This document shows positions 44,658 to 55,016 of a stretch of 55,016 bases of DNA, piece after piece. Each line of letters begins with the position of its first letter. Positions within the stretch are counted from its first letter, which is position 1. Source of the stretch: Trichinella spiralis (taxonomy: Eukaryota; Nematoda; Enoplea; Trichinellida; Trichinellidae). Location: positions 2,585,013 through 2,640,028 of the forward strand of contig CM012953.1 in assembly GCA_000181795.3 (NCBI GenBank). Direction: 5' to 3'. Both the position numbers and the translations under genes were made by a program. The notes beneath the pieces are model-generated. The model did no database searches and was not told the origin of the DNA. It saw only the letters and a list, made by a program, of their open reading frames with translations.

Positions 44658-45010
44658 TGTTGGCGACAGAGATCTGTAGCCAACGAGGCAGTGGACTGTA
44701 GGTTTTTCTTTGGCGGCAGGTCAAATCAATTGTGATAGCCTAACCGCAATACCACCCACGTTCGTTCACGAACGTGTAACAAATAAGACAAACAAACAGC
44801 GGACACCGGTTTTATTCCACGAAAGTGAGAACTTATCAATGGACACAAATGAACAGAGACTAAACACCACACAGACACCAACGACAATCACACAGCACAG
44901 TAAGGATCGCTGACAAAACCGCAGCTTCTCTCTTACGCTTCCGCGTCACACTCACACAGTAACCCCCTACCGTAATGATTGTCAAGTATTGATGCCTTCA
45001 GTTTCCAACA
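44658..45010 (-). mobile_element. Solo LTR (minus orientation) with 5-bp TSD
   Basis: 353-bp sequence bounded by TGTTGG and CCAACA and flanked on both sides by CGCCC (44653-44657 and 45011-45015), a 5-bp target-site duplication. It is an inverted near-identical match to the LTR at 45173-45520. A polyadenylation-type AATAAA lies inside. No internal retroelement sequence is attached, so this is a solo LTR fossil, probably of a Ty3/gypsy- or BEL-type element. Near identity with its neighbour suggests a fairly recent family. Confidence 0.88.
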
Positions 45011-45172
45011 CGCCCAATTCAAAAGGAAAAAGCACAGTTTGTGAATTTTTTTTCACTTCCAATGTTCAAGTTGAATTCAAGTGATTTGGAAGAATTCTGG
45101 AAAACAGCAAACGGAAATTCGAGAGCACTTTCGCAGACGTTGACCGTGATCAACACCACTGTGCAAATTGCC

Positions 45173-45520
45173 TGTTGGAAACTGAAGGCATCAATACTTG
45201 ACAATCATTACAGTAGGGGGTTACTGTGGGCGTGTGACGCGGAAGTGTGAGGAAGCTGCGGTTTGGTGAGCGATCCTTACTGTGCTGTGTGATTGTCGTT
45301 GGTGTCTGTGTGGTGTTTAGTCTCTGTTCATTTGTGTCCATTGATAAGTTCTCACTTTCGTGGAATAAAACCGGTGTCCGCTGTTTGTTTGTCTTATTTG
45401 TTACACGTTCGTGAACGAACGTGGGTAGTATTGCGGTTAGGCTATCACAATTGATTTGACCTGCCGCCAGAAAAACCTACAGTCCACTGCCTCGTTGGCT
45501 ACAGATCTCTGTCGCCAACA
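45173..45520 (+). mobile_element. Solo LTR (plus orientation) with 5-bp TSD
   Basis: 348-bp sequence bounded by TGTTGG and CCAACA, flanked by TTGCC on both sides (45168-45172 and 45521-45525). It contains GGAATAAAACC as the likely polyadenylation signal, which sets the plus orientation. Same family as the LTR at 44658-45010 but a separate insertion, because each has its own duplication. Solo LTR fossil with no internal region. Confidence 0.88.
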
Positions 45521-45525
45521 TTGCC

Positions 45526-47753
45526 GTATCTTCACCACTCCAGATACTTTAGCACATTTTATATTCGATCGAGTTTCCACGTGCCAGATGAACGAGATAC
45601 GGTGAATTAAATACACTTTAATCAACGAAAACACAATCCAACGCGCACCAGAACAAACTGAACATGCATTGGAATAAAGCTGTTACTGTAATAAAGTAGT
45701 CATCAAAACGTTACTTTGAAAACAAATTGTTCGCATCAAACCAAAAATACCTTGCAACAATAAACACACAAGCCAACTTATGTGTCCTGAACAACTTATC
45801 CATTACTTCTATTCTTGGTCATCGACAGTAGCATATACTGTAGTATCCGTATGCGCAAGTAGGAACACTAAAAAAGATTATAATTACAAAATTTGAAACA
45901 GTTCAATAAAAAATTAACATCTTGAAAATTTATAAAAAATTCAACACAAGAGTTTTTATAATTTTAATAGGACTTTTACATGCAATCAGTCACGAAGCAA
46001 AAAATTCAAAGAACTCTCTAAAACACGCAACAACCATAAAACGTAATTCCTTATGAACATAATTAAAAGTTAAATACATTTTTAATGTAAAAAATTAAAT
46101 TAATTTTTCATTATTTAAATTGATTGTTGATAAGCATGCTTCATGCCGAAAATTGCATGCAAAGCTTTCGTAATTCATGATTGCTAATTTTGCATTTTTT
46201 GAACGTAATGCTAAAAATAAAACAAAATTAACTTCAAGCATGCAAAAAATAATTGTTTTATAAATAAATCAGGAGTTATGAAAGCGAATTGAATAGATGA
46301 GAAATTTCCAAATGCGAGATTACGGTTTACACTTAATTTTCCTAAATACTGTCATTTAAATTTTCAGCATTTTTATCAGATGAATTTACAAAGAGGAAGG
46401 AATACTTATTAGTTTTTTCATGGTTTATTAAATGTTACTTGCTATAATGAAAATCGCATTTATAATCGATGTAAAATGTGATTACATTGAATTTTAAAGT
46501 TCCCCTCACGAATGTCTGGTCAACTTCAGTGAAAATGTAAAAATGGTTGAAATTTTTGCATATGCGAAAAAAACTTTATCTTACTGTGATCACAACGCAC
46601 GTTTCGATTGCATTGCCAATAGGCAACAATTTACATTGCTGATACAGTTTGACGATGATTTTATTCAATGTGAAGTTTCCATTTGTGACGCAAAATCACA
46701 AACTTGCACGTCTGCAGTCCTGTCGTATAAGTTGTTTTCTTTTGTAATGAAAAAAAAATGTCAAATTGAATACGTTGCCTTTTAGGCACTCTATTTCCCA
46801 TTGTTACTTTTCAACATCTGACCTATTACTTTTACAACAACAACACATTCACTCTTTTATTGAAAAAGAAAATTATCAATACCGTAGCCATTTTTTAAAA
46901 ATTTGATCAGTTTGCCCCAGACTTGTCGTGATTGCAAAAATTGAATACTTCAAAAAATAAATCATAAAGTACGTAAGCTGGAAAAAAAGTAAAACTTGGG
47001 GCGCAAATGTCATTGCAGCAACGTAAAGCATTGAATTGTAAACACGACCACGAACACAATCAACCACGTGCATAAACAGCTACAATTTAATTTCTCTCCT
47101 CTAAAAGAATATTTTCTAAAAAAGATACACAATTTCTGAAAATTATAAAATGAACATCATCATATATATATATATCACAGTTTTTAAATAATGAATAAAT
47201 ATGGAGATACAGATCGATATGGATATAGAAATAAGCTACTAATCGATATGGAAATAAAATACGACTGCAAATAATATGTAAACAGCTAATAAACATTAAA
47301 TGTTTTTAGAAAAAACAATAAAATCATATACATACATACATATGACAGTCTGAAGTGAAAATAATAATAATAATAATAATAGTTTGTGGGAAAAATTAAT
47401 GATTCACAAGCAGAAAGAAACGCTGCACAGTATTCATCACAATATCGATGGATAAATAGTTCGATGTCAATCAAAATCTCTGAAATCGAATATGCAGAAA
47501 AAGGTAAAAAAAGAACACTTTTTGCATGGCAGCAAATGAAAATGAAAAATGAAAAAATTACACAAGCAGCAATGCTAAGCAACCTGAATTAATAATGTTA
47601 TTGTTATCCACTTTGGTTGAAGAATATATTGAAAACAAGAGGAGAGTACTGTATATGTAAAAATAATTATTTCAGTTTTACAAAGATTATGCGTTTATGT
47701 AAATATTGGATGAAAACACACGTCCATTTTTGTCGCACAAAGTAATGACGTTT
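45526..47753. other. Intergenic region downstream of paralogue B
   Basis: AT-rich, no gene recognised. It holds the 3' UTR side of the transporter at 47754 and an (AAT)n run near 47355-47380. ORFs here are short and without motifs. Confidence 0.55.
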
Positions 47754-50090
47754 TTACTGTGTTACGCCGACAGCACGGCGAAGCTCAGCGACGATATCGT
47801 CCACTGGACGATTCTTCGTTTCTGGTACGTATTTGAATGTGAACAGCCAAAAGATTGTCAAAAAGCCTGTGAACACCAAAAACGAATATTCTCCAATCGC
47901 ACGCTAAAATTATTCAATAAGTAAAATTTAAGAAGACTAAACGGGATAATAAGTAAGCAAGCATCAACAACAAACATACCACCATCGGTGGGAAAATCCA
48001 GCCGATAATAAACGCCGATCCCCAATTAACTGGTACCGCAACAGATGTTGCGTGTCCACGAGCATTTTGCAAAAACAATTCACTGACGAAAAACCATGGG
48101 ATGGAACCTTAAAAACACATGTATAATATAGAAGAATTCGTCAAATAAATGCAAAACAACTGATTAATCACTTTACCTGGACCAGTGGCGAAGGAAATGA
48201 CGAATATCAGTACAAATGCGATGCACAAATAAGAAGACCAATTGTAACCTTGTTTCTGAAAACAGAATCAAGCAAAATGCAAAAAGGACATCTATTTTAT
48301 GAAAAAAGAAAAAGAATATTAAAATTAAAAAAAATACCAGTAATATCATCGAGACGGTCAGTGTAACACAAGATATCCACATTCCTCCAAGACCCAACAG
48401 ATGCAAAGTACGTCGTCCGGCTTTGTCAATAATAGCAGTGGAAACTAATGTCATGATGACATTAATTGCTCCCACACCCATCGTTGCATATCTGGCCGAA
48501 TCTGGAGTCAAATCAGCACCATCAATAAAGATGCGTGTCGAATAGAACATGACCTGCGCAAAAGAGAAGAATTGTACGAAAGAAATAAATGTGCGAAATT
48601 TTAAATTAAATTTCAACTCAGTTCAATCAGATATATGCAAATCAAAAAAAAAGAAATACTTACCGCATTTATTCCAGAAAATTGTTGCGAAAGCATCATC
48701 ATAACAGCAATGAACAATGCCCAACGCAAAACTTTATCCTTGAACATATCACTGAAACGGACCTGGAACAACAACAACAACAACAACAACAATCAAGCAC
48801 AATATTAAAAGGGCAAAAGCAAAAGATGCTTTTACTTTTGGAGCAGCAGAATTTTGTTTAGCTTCTTCTTCCAAAGCGAATATCTCAGCATCGACATTAT
48901 CCTTTTCGCGGAGCAATTTAAGAGCTAAAACAATAGATGAATCAGGTTTTAGGAGTGGATTCAACAAAAAAAACAACAGAAAACAAATAACCTTTTTCGG
49001 CATCTTCTCGACGTTTCTTCAATATTAACAAATATTTCGGACTTTCGGGGCAGTGTGGTAATGTGATCAGTTGAAATATTGCCGGTACAATTGTCAGAAC
49101 TGATCATCATTGTAAAAAAAATAATATATTAATCAAAGCAGAGAAGAAGAACAGTAAAATTGAAAAAAAATTTACACAGCAAAATATGCCACGTATTATC
49201 TCTTCCCAAAATTTCAGAAATGCCCAACACTTGGGATACGAGAATGGATATTGTGACGACAAGCTGATTGACGCTGCCCAACATGCCACGCAAGTTGACC
49301 GGTGAAATTTCAGTCAAATACATTGGACACAAAGCGCTGGATAATCCTAAAATCAGCAGTGCTTTGGTTGTTATTAAAAAAAGAAAAAGAAAAAAGAAAT
49401 TATTACCAGCATTAATTCCAACAATCATACGACCAAACAACAGCAGCAAGTAGTGGTTGGCGTATTTTGCGGTCAGAAACAATACTGCGGCCAGAATAGC
49501 AAAAACATTGTTCATTAACATTCCATTTCGTCTGAACAAGAAGTTATTGATGAAAAAATTTCATTTGAAAACAAGCAAGAATGAAATATACCGTCCAAGT
49601 CGATCCGATACAATACCAGATAACATTCCTCCAAGCAAGCCTCCGAGAGGAAACATGCTGACAATCATGGCCCACATGGAATCAATTTGCGAAGAAGTCC
49701 AACTGGCGCCGGTATTGGATACAGTTTCATTCATCCATTTTTTGATAATCTGAAACAATGGTCGAAATTACAAAACAACCCAAGCGAACAGCAGAATGAA
49801 TATAAAACCAATTCCGGTGAATTCATCACGCCGATATTGTATCCGAAAACGAAAGAGCTGCCAAGGGCGGAAGCGCATACTGCGAACAACAATCTACACG
49901 TCAGTTTTCCCTGAAAAATTACATTTAATAATAATTGTATATAAAATTTGCTTTTCAAATCATGCATGTCACCTACCTGCAAAGCGGAATCGTCGATTGC
50001 CGGCACCGCCTTTTCGGCTACTTTGCTAGTACTGCCATCCGTGGTCAGTGGAATTTGTTCGTTCGGTTCATTTGTTTCTTCGTTTCTCAT
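47754..50090 (-). CDS. Sugar transporter, SLC2A/GLUT family (paralogue B)
   Basis: Complete 12-exon gene encoding 512 residues. Exons on the minus strand: 50090-49977, 49910-49809, 49749-49592, 49531-49407, 49346-49176, 49099-48992, 48924-48836, 48762-48664, 48553-48338, 48255-48177, 48107-47980, 47903-47754. All introns are GT-AG. Family landmarks: FGYNIGVMNSPE in helix 1, SDRLGRRNGML after helix 2, GRMIVGINAG in helix 4, VNQLVVTISILVSQVLG in helix 5, PESPKYL at 241-247, QQFSGINA at 315-322 followed by VMFYST, DKAGRR at 365-370, GPGSIPWFF at 419-427, PETKNR at 490-495. The QQxSGIN and GPGxIPWF motifs fit class I facilitative glucose transporters. The 38-residue N-terminus is hydrophilic and cytosolic. 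The start is the first ATG of the open exon, preceded by in-frame non-coding sequence. Substrate (glucose or another hexose) is inferred from the family. Confidence 0.93.
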
Positions 50091-50791
50091 ATTTTTTTCA
50101 ACTTTCTCGCAACAAAGCTAATCGAACGCTAAAAGAAAGAAAAAAATTTTTTTTCAAAAGCAAAACAACAACAACAACAACAAGTAAAAGCACGTCATCC
50201 GCCCTATTTTCACCTTTCTAATAAAATATATTGGGACAAAATAAGTAACACAAATAATAAAAATAGCAAATAAAATAACGATGATGATGATAATAAAGCA
50301 TGCACGTGCTATGATATATATATTTTAAGAAAAAAAAACAAAAAAAAAAGAAAGAAGAAGCAATCCTCAACAGGTTGAGGAGGTCAACGGCTCGGCTCGA
50401 CCTCGTCACAAACGATGACAGAGAAAACTGACTTCATTCCAAGGCCATCAAGAAACAAGAATGCCTGGAATAGTAAATATATTATCATCATCACATATTG
50501 TCATCAACGACGTTGAGCTTGTTGGAAAATGTGGCCACAAGTGCGTCATTTGATGAATATTTTTTAAAAAAAATGTAAAGCTTATAAGCAAAAAAAATAA
50601 CAACAAATAAATAAATGAATAAATAAGAGAGGATGAATTTTTAGTTTAAGAAAATATCAACGCCAACTGTTCGAAAGCATCAATTGAAAAGAAAGAAAAG
50701 TTCATTTTGCCAAGCTTTAATGAAAGAAACTGCTCTGCCTGCAGCAGCTTCAGTTTTGAAGTAAGCAGAGCAAAAAGCAGCAGCTGCAGCT

Positions 50792-50850
50792 AACAACAAC
50801 AACAACAACAACAACAACAGCAACAGCAGCAACAACAACAGCAGCGATAA
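50792..50850. repeat. CAA/CAG trinucleotide microsatellite
   Basis: An AAC/CAG run, preceded by GCAGCAGCTGCAGC and followed by GATAAT repeats. On the minus strand it produces an artificial poly-Leu ORF that I do not regard as coding. Confidence 0.85.
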
Positions 50851-51949
50851 TGATAATAATAATTTATAGAAAAATGAATAAAATATAAGCAAGGGAATAA
50901 AATGCAAAATGGAAAAAAAATCGCACACGTTTACTCTGGTCGAAGAATGAAAAAAGAAACACGACACGACGCGCTAAACGACCACACAACAAAAAGAAAA
51001 GCGCAATGGAAAAAGTAGCGCCCAGCGCAAGCATTTTCGACACGCAATTAATATAATTGTTCGCTCAACTTTCACTCTCATTCTCGTTCGCTCGATGATA
51101 CGTGATGCAAATGAAAGCAAAAATGCCAACCGCTTTCTCATATTATTCCACCTTATTTTCGTCACATGCAATGTTCATCATTTTGTTTGTCTCATTCAAA
51201 AGCATCCAAGAAAAAAAAGCAAACTTTCAAAAAAAAAATCTCGTTCATAAATATTAAAATTTACTGATGGATGATCAATGTAAAAACAGCCAACTGGCAA
51301 TTGAAGATGATGATGAACACAACTTTAACAATAATAAATCTAAATTTATTCGTCCAACTTTTACCAAAAATAGCCACTAGTGGAATAATTTTTCAAATAA
51401 CATCAATTGACAAGATCAGTAAATGTCAAAAATTGCACGTTCGCAGTGTGTAAACAAAATTTTCACTTACAATTTTACTTCTTTTTTTCTTCTTTCTACT
51501 CGCCAAACACAATCGAAGCAGACAAATTTAAAATACAAATTAAAAACTCACAAAACGCCTAAATCTTCTGAACTGAAAAACAACCCAACCGTGATCAAAA
51601 GTGACTTTACACCGACGACTGGAAAACTTATTTATCAAATTATCATCGTCGACTGATATCATTTTTCAATTAACTATATCACAACAGCAGAAAAATGTAT
51701 ATCATTTTTCACAATACAACACGAATATATTTGAAATTTAAAAAAAAGCATCACTTTTCATTAATAATTAAATTGCAATCAAACCGATAATGAAATTACA
51801 CAAAGTAAATGTAGATGAAATGAATCAATGCAAACCGAATTCGAGCAACTTGAGTTGGAATATTTTTTAAACTATATCTCTAGAATGCCATCCATCTCCA
51901 ACCACCACCGCAACAACCAAGATCGAACTGGACGACTAACATTTGCCAA

Positions 51950-52011
51950 GGGTCAAGGAAAGGTCACCAGATCAATGAGCTTATGCACTTGTGGATAAGG
52001 GTCAAAGGCAT
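51950..52011. promoter_or_regulatory. Cluster of nuclear-receptor-like half-sites
   Basis: GGGTCA at 51950-51955 and AGGTCA at 51961-51966 form a direct repeat with 5-bp spacing. GGGTCA at 51999-52004 and AGGCAT at 52006-52011 form an imperfect direct repeat with 1-bp spacing, like HNF4/RXR-type sites. The cluster lies about 1.9 kb upstream of the start of the minus-strand transporter. Binding is inferred from motif only. Confidence 0.35.
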
Positions 52012-54288
52012 CCACACACAAATGCAAATTTTAAACGCCAAACTGCCAGTATATGTGTGTTGTTAAATAAAACAGAAACTGAAACGGTAAATTTAAAAAA
52101 AAAGTAACATCTTTCTAATTTAAACAAACGAACAACCTTACAAAATTCACATTCATATTAAGTCGATTATCAGATAGACAGTGCAAAACACTAAATCAAT
52201 AATACAGTAAGACAATGACAAAAGACTGTACACACTTGAGATAATTTCTACACGCCTTTGTAAAAATTCAATTTTAAACTGTACAAAAATATTGACAAAA
52301 AGATACAAATTTTTTAAATTTTCTTCCATTAATTAAAAAAAAAGTAAATACGAAAGTCTCTGTTTTTTAAATTTTAAAACCAATAATACTGTAAGATGAA
52401 AATTTTCATTCACAAACATTTAGCGAAGAAAAGTTGCCAATGATGAAATATCTTTCTAAATTTAAAATCAACAACTAATCTTCGATGAGAAAATCAAACT
52501 CAATTGTGCTCATAAAATTTTAAAAAAATTTAATTTTTCCAATTGAAACAATTCTGCATTACTTTATAACAAATTCATCGTACCAGTGTTGTGTAATATT
52601 ATGCAAATAATTTGAAATGTGCGAAAAATACATTTCGTGTTAATAACATATTAATTTAACCGATGTTCAACGTCGAAAGAGATAACCAAACTATCAGTAA
52701 CTCTAGACCAGTAGAAGAATATGAGAAAACGAAACTTCAAATGAAAATCAATATCTGCCACATAACCTAAATTTAGTGTATCAATATTTAACCTATTCTA
52801 AAATCTGATTTCAATTCGAAAATGTATATTTAACGCCAATTGGTAGTTTGTTCGAAGATAAGTCTCGAATAAAGTAGATTAATATAATAAATAAACAGAA
52901 AATAAGTATACAATTTTATATAATTATATGAACAAAGCACCAAAAAGATTAAAAAACTCAATTCAGTTTGCCTAATAATTGAAGGACGAAATGAAATATT
53001 ATTGATTACACATTTTACCATAAAATTTATCACTTACTGACAAATTTAATAAAATCTGATTACTAAACACAGGCAAGACGCTTAATTACAAATTAACTAA
53101 CAACTTCCACCAAAAGCAAATAAAGAAATCAAATCATTTCCACAAAAAAAACTTCATGCATACGTATATTTGAAATTCATAAATGCTTTGTCTCAAAAAA
53201 AATACATCAATTATTGATGATATACACATAATGAACATAGTACCGAAAAAGATAAATTTCTAATTTTAGTAACAGAAGTATATTTGAATTACTTTCATTA
53301 GGATATTCTTTAATAAAAGTTACAAAATGTCTCGTTAAAACTAATTTTATGATCTATAATTTTACCAACTTTATATAAATAGCTTCAAAAAAAGCTATCC
53401 ATTTTCAATGGAATTCTGATATATCAATGAAAAGTTGAGATGATAGTATTATAAAGGAAAAATGGAACAACCGCTTTCCTCATCTTTGCAAATCAACAAT
53501 CAATACAAAAAATAATCAAGCAACTGCAAGCAAAACTCATCCAAAACGAAATAGACTGACAAACACACAGCAATCTTGCAGAGAAGACTGTACTTTTTAA
53601 AGTAAAGTGCTGTATTACAAAAATGACAAGCAAGTAAAACAATACTTTGACCTATTTTAAGAAAGCTGAAATAAAATGAAAACAGAAAATATTTTAATTT
53701 GTTTTTTAATTTTATAATTTAATATAAAATAATATTTTACTAATGTTTACATATTAATAAAATTTAATGTGGTAATATTACAAATAGCAGATGATAAACA
53801 TCAATAATTAATCTTACACTTACTCGATATTTAGCAAAAGTTTATATTTTATAGGATAAATTGAGTTGCACAGTTTGATCATAAATTCGATTCTACTTTT
53901 TAGTTTTATATGCTTTATCTTTCTGATAAAATAAATTTCGTGTAATAAGCGTTTGTATGTAACTGTGAAGAAAATCTTCTTCGCGGTTCCCCTAGTTTAA
54001 GTGTTTTCAATTTCTGTCAGAGATAGTATTGGTGGAGATGTGTGACTGGAAAGATTAAAGATAAAATTTGTTTGCAAACCAGAAACATTTTCAGAGAACA
54101 GGCAGAAAATCAGATAAATATTTCGATGCTAACAAAAATTAGCAGTTGTTAGTCCTAGTTTTAACTCAGAACTGCAGCTGTGGACAATTTGTCAGTTGTT
54201 GATTTTTCCATTGTATTAAAATCGCCTTTAGCTACTGTTCAGAACATTTTTGGACAATCGGAAAAGCATCCTATACATAATCTCATAT

Positions 54289-54534
54289 TGTTGAGGTTTG
54301 CTGAGTTTGATCTGTATTATCACGTAAATCGAGACAACAGATGTAAGATCAAATGACACAAACACAGTTGCTAGAGAAAGGAGTCAAAGAAGCACAACAA
54401 ACAAAGTGACGGAACAAAGTTTATTAAAACACAAGGTATATATGCAAACACACACGGACTATGTATATGCATCTATCCGTTACTACAGTATATTGAATAT
54501 CAGGTTTCAACATGAATTGTTCCTTTCATCAACA
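54289..54534 (-). mobile_element. Ty1/copia 3' LTR
   Basis: 246-bp stretch bounded by TGTTGA and TCAACA. On the minus strand it follows directly after a purine-rich tract (GTTAGAGGAAG, 54535-54545), the expected polypurine primer site, and the end of the element's RNase H region. Part of the fossil element that continues beyond the right edge. Confidence 0.75.
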
Positions 54535-55016
54535 CTTCCTCTAACAATTCATGTGCTCAGAAACAATTCCTAATTGCTGACGCAAATTTTGAAAACGAGT
54601 CTTTGGCAGAGCTTTCGTCAATATGTCGGCCTTCTGGTTTCCACCTATCGATGTGCTGGATGTCGATTTTGCCCTCATTATATTTTTCACGAACGAAGTG
54701 AAATCGCACATCAATGTGCTTCGAACGTTTGTGGAACTCTGGATTCTTGGAAAGCTTGACGGCTCCCATGTTGTCCACAAACAGTATCGGCTTTTGTTTC
54801 ACTTCTGTGACTTCAGCAAATAGTGTCATCAGCCACATCATGTCTTTAGCGCTTCACTAGCAGCGACATATTCTGCCTCCGTTGTTGACAATGCAACGCT
54901 TCTCTGCTTTTGACTATGCACAACACGGCTCTCTGCACACATGCAGACACGCAGTACGTGAACGTCGAGTCGTGACGTCACTGCGTATCTGCATCTGAGT
55001 AGCCTTCAGAATTCCT
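54535..55016 (-). mobile_element. Ty1/copia element, RNase H end (runs off window)
   Basis: On the minus strand the reading shows ALSTTEAEYVAASEA, PILFVDNMGAVKLSKN and KHIDVRFHFVREKY, the diagnostic RNase H segment at the 3' end of Ty1/copia pol. Only the last part of the element and its 3' LTR are inside the window. The visible coding part seems broken at least once. The clear motif conservation suggests a fairly young copy. Confidence 0.9.

Larger units (their letters stand above)
50091..54288. other. Upstream region of paralogue B
   Basis: No gene recognised in about 4.2 kb. It probably includes the promoter and any untranslated first exon of the minus-strand transporter. A slightly GC-richer patch at 51000-51120 and the receptor-site cluster at 51950-52011 are the best regulatory candidates. 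The rest is AT-rich with short low-complexity ORFs. Confidence 0.55.

Noticed and set aside
44658-45520. Single foldback transposon with ~350-bp inverted arms
   Set aside because: Each arm has TGTTGG/CCAACA ends and its own different 5-bp target duplication, so two separate solo LTR insertions explain it better.
50680-50967. Poly-leucine ORF on the minus strand
   Set aside because: Artefact of the CAA/CAG microsatellite read antisense.

Overview
The window looks like AT-rich nuclear DNA from an invertebrate, most likely a nematode. The evidence is split genes with many short AT-rich introns ending in TTTTAG or TTTCAG, a runless AT-rich background, and metazoan gene families (listerin, a smoothelin-type CH-domain protein, SLC2A sugar transporters). 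I suspect an early-branching (Dorylaimia-type, Trichinella-like) nematode, but that placement is inference. Scattered single N calls (about 5621-5935) and a 10-N join (27210-27219) point to a draft assembly built from individual reads.

Layout. (1) About 1-8100 is a repeat-rich accessory block. It holds a near-palindrome with arms at about 245-3140 and 3720-6385. The inner ~1.25 kb of each arm is almost identical, including mirrored TATA-type promoters and a mirrored small ORF. The outer parts carry mirrored ~240-bp tandem repeats, and the centre holds a small Arg/Ser/Lys-rich gene with a broken inverted copy. A GC-rich Ty3/gypsy gag fossil (about 6925-7626) and a dispersed repeat follow. (2) 8.1-11.4 kb holds no recognised gene. 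(3) 11430-19232 (+) is a complete 26-exon LTN1 (listerin) gene. By my exon sum it encodes 1746 residues, and it ends in the RWD-like and RING domains of the ribosome quality-control E3 ligase. (4) 22139-27209 and 27220-32293 are two nearly identical ~5.07-kb copies in direct order, separated only by the N run. This is best explained as an unmerged overlap of two contig ends or haplotypes. The 5' exons of a smoothelin-like CH gene lie in both copies, and the gene continues to 36462 (+). (5) 38033-40978 (-) and 47754-50090 (-) are two SLC2A/GLUT sugar transporter paralogues with the same intron positions, phases and internal exon lengths.

(6) Between the transporters is a transposon graveyard: a 694-bp element with 12-bp inverted termini, a decayed hAT element with a perfect 8-bp target-site duplication (TSD), and two solo LTRs of one family in opposite orientation, each with its own 5-bp TSD. 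(7) Upstream of the second transporter are CAA/CAG microsatellites and a cluster of nuclear-receptor-like half-sites. (8) The right edge enters a Ty1/copia element (LTR plus RNase H).

The recurring surprise among the host genes is non-canonical GC-AG splicing. Four of about 54 introns that I could place by reading frame need a GC donor, two in LTN1 and two in one GLUT paralogue. In the GLUT gene the matching introns of the sister gene use GT. I did not see a wholly new biological system. The most unusual structures are the palindromic block and the GC-AG intron enrichment.
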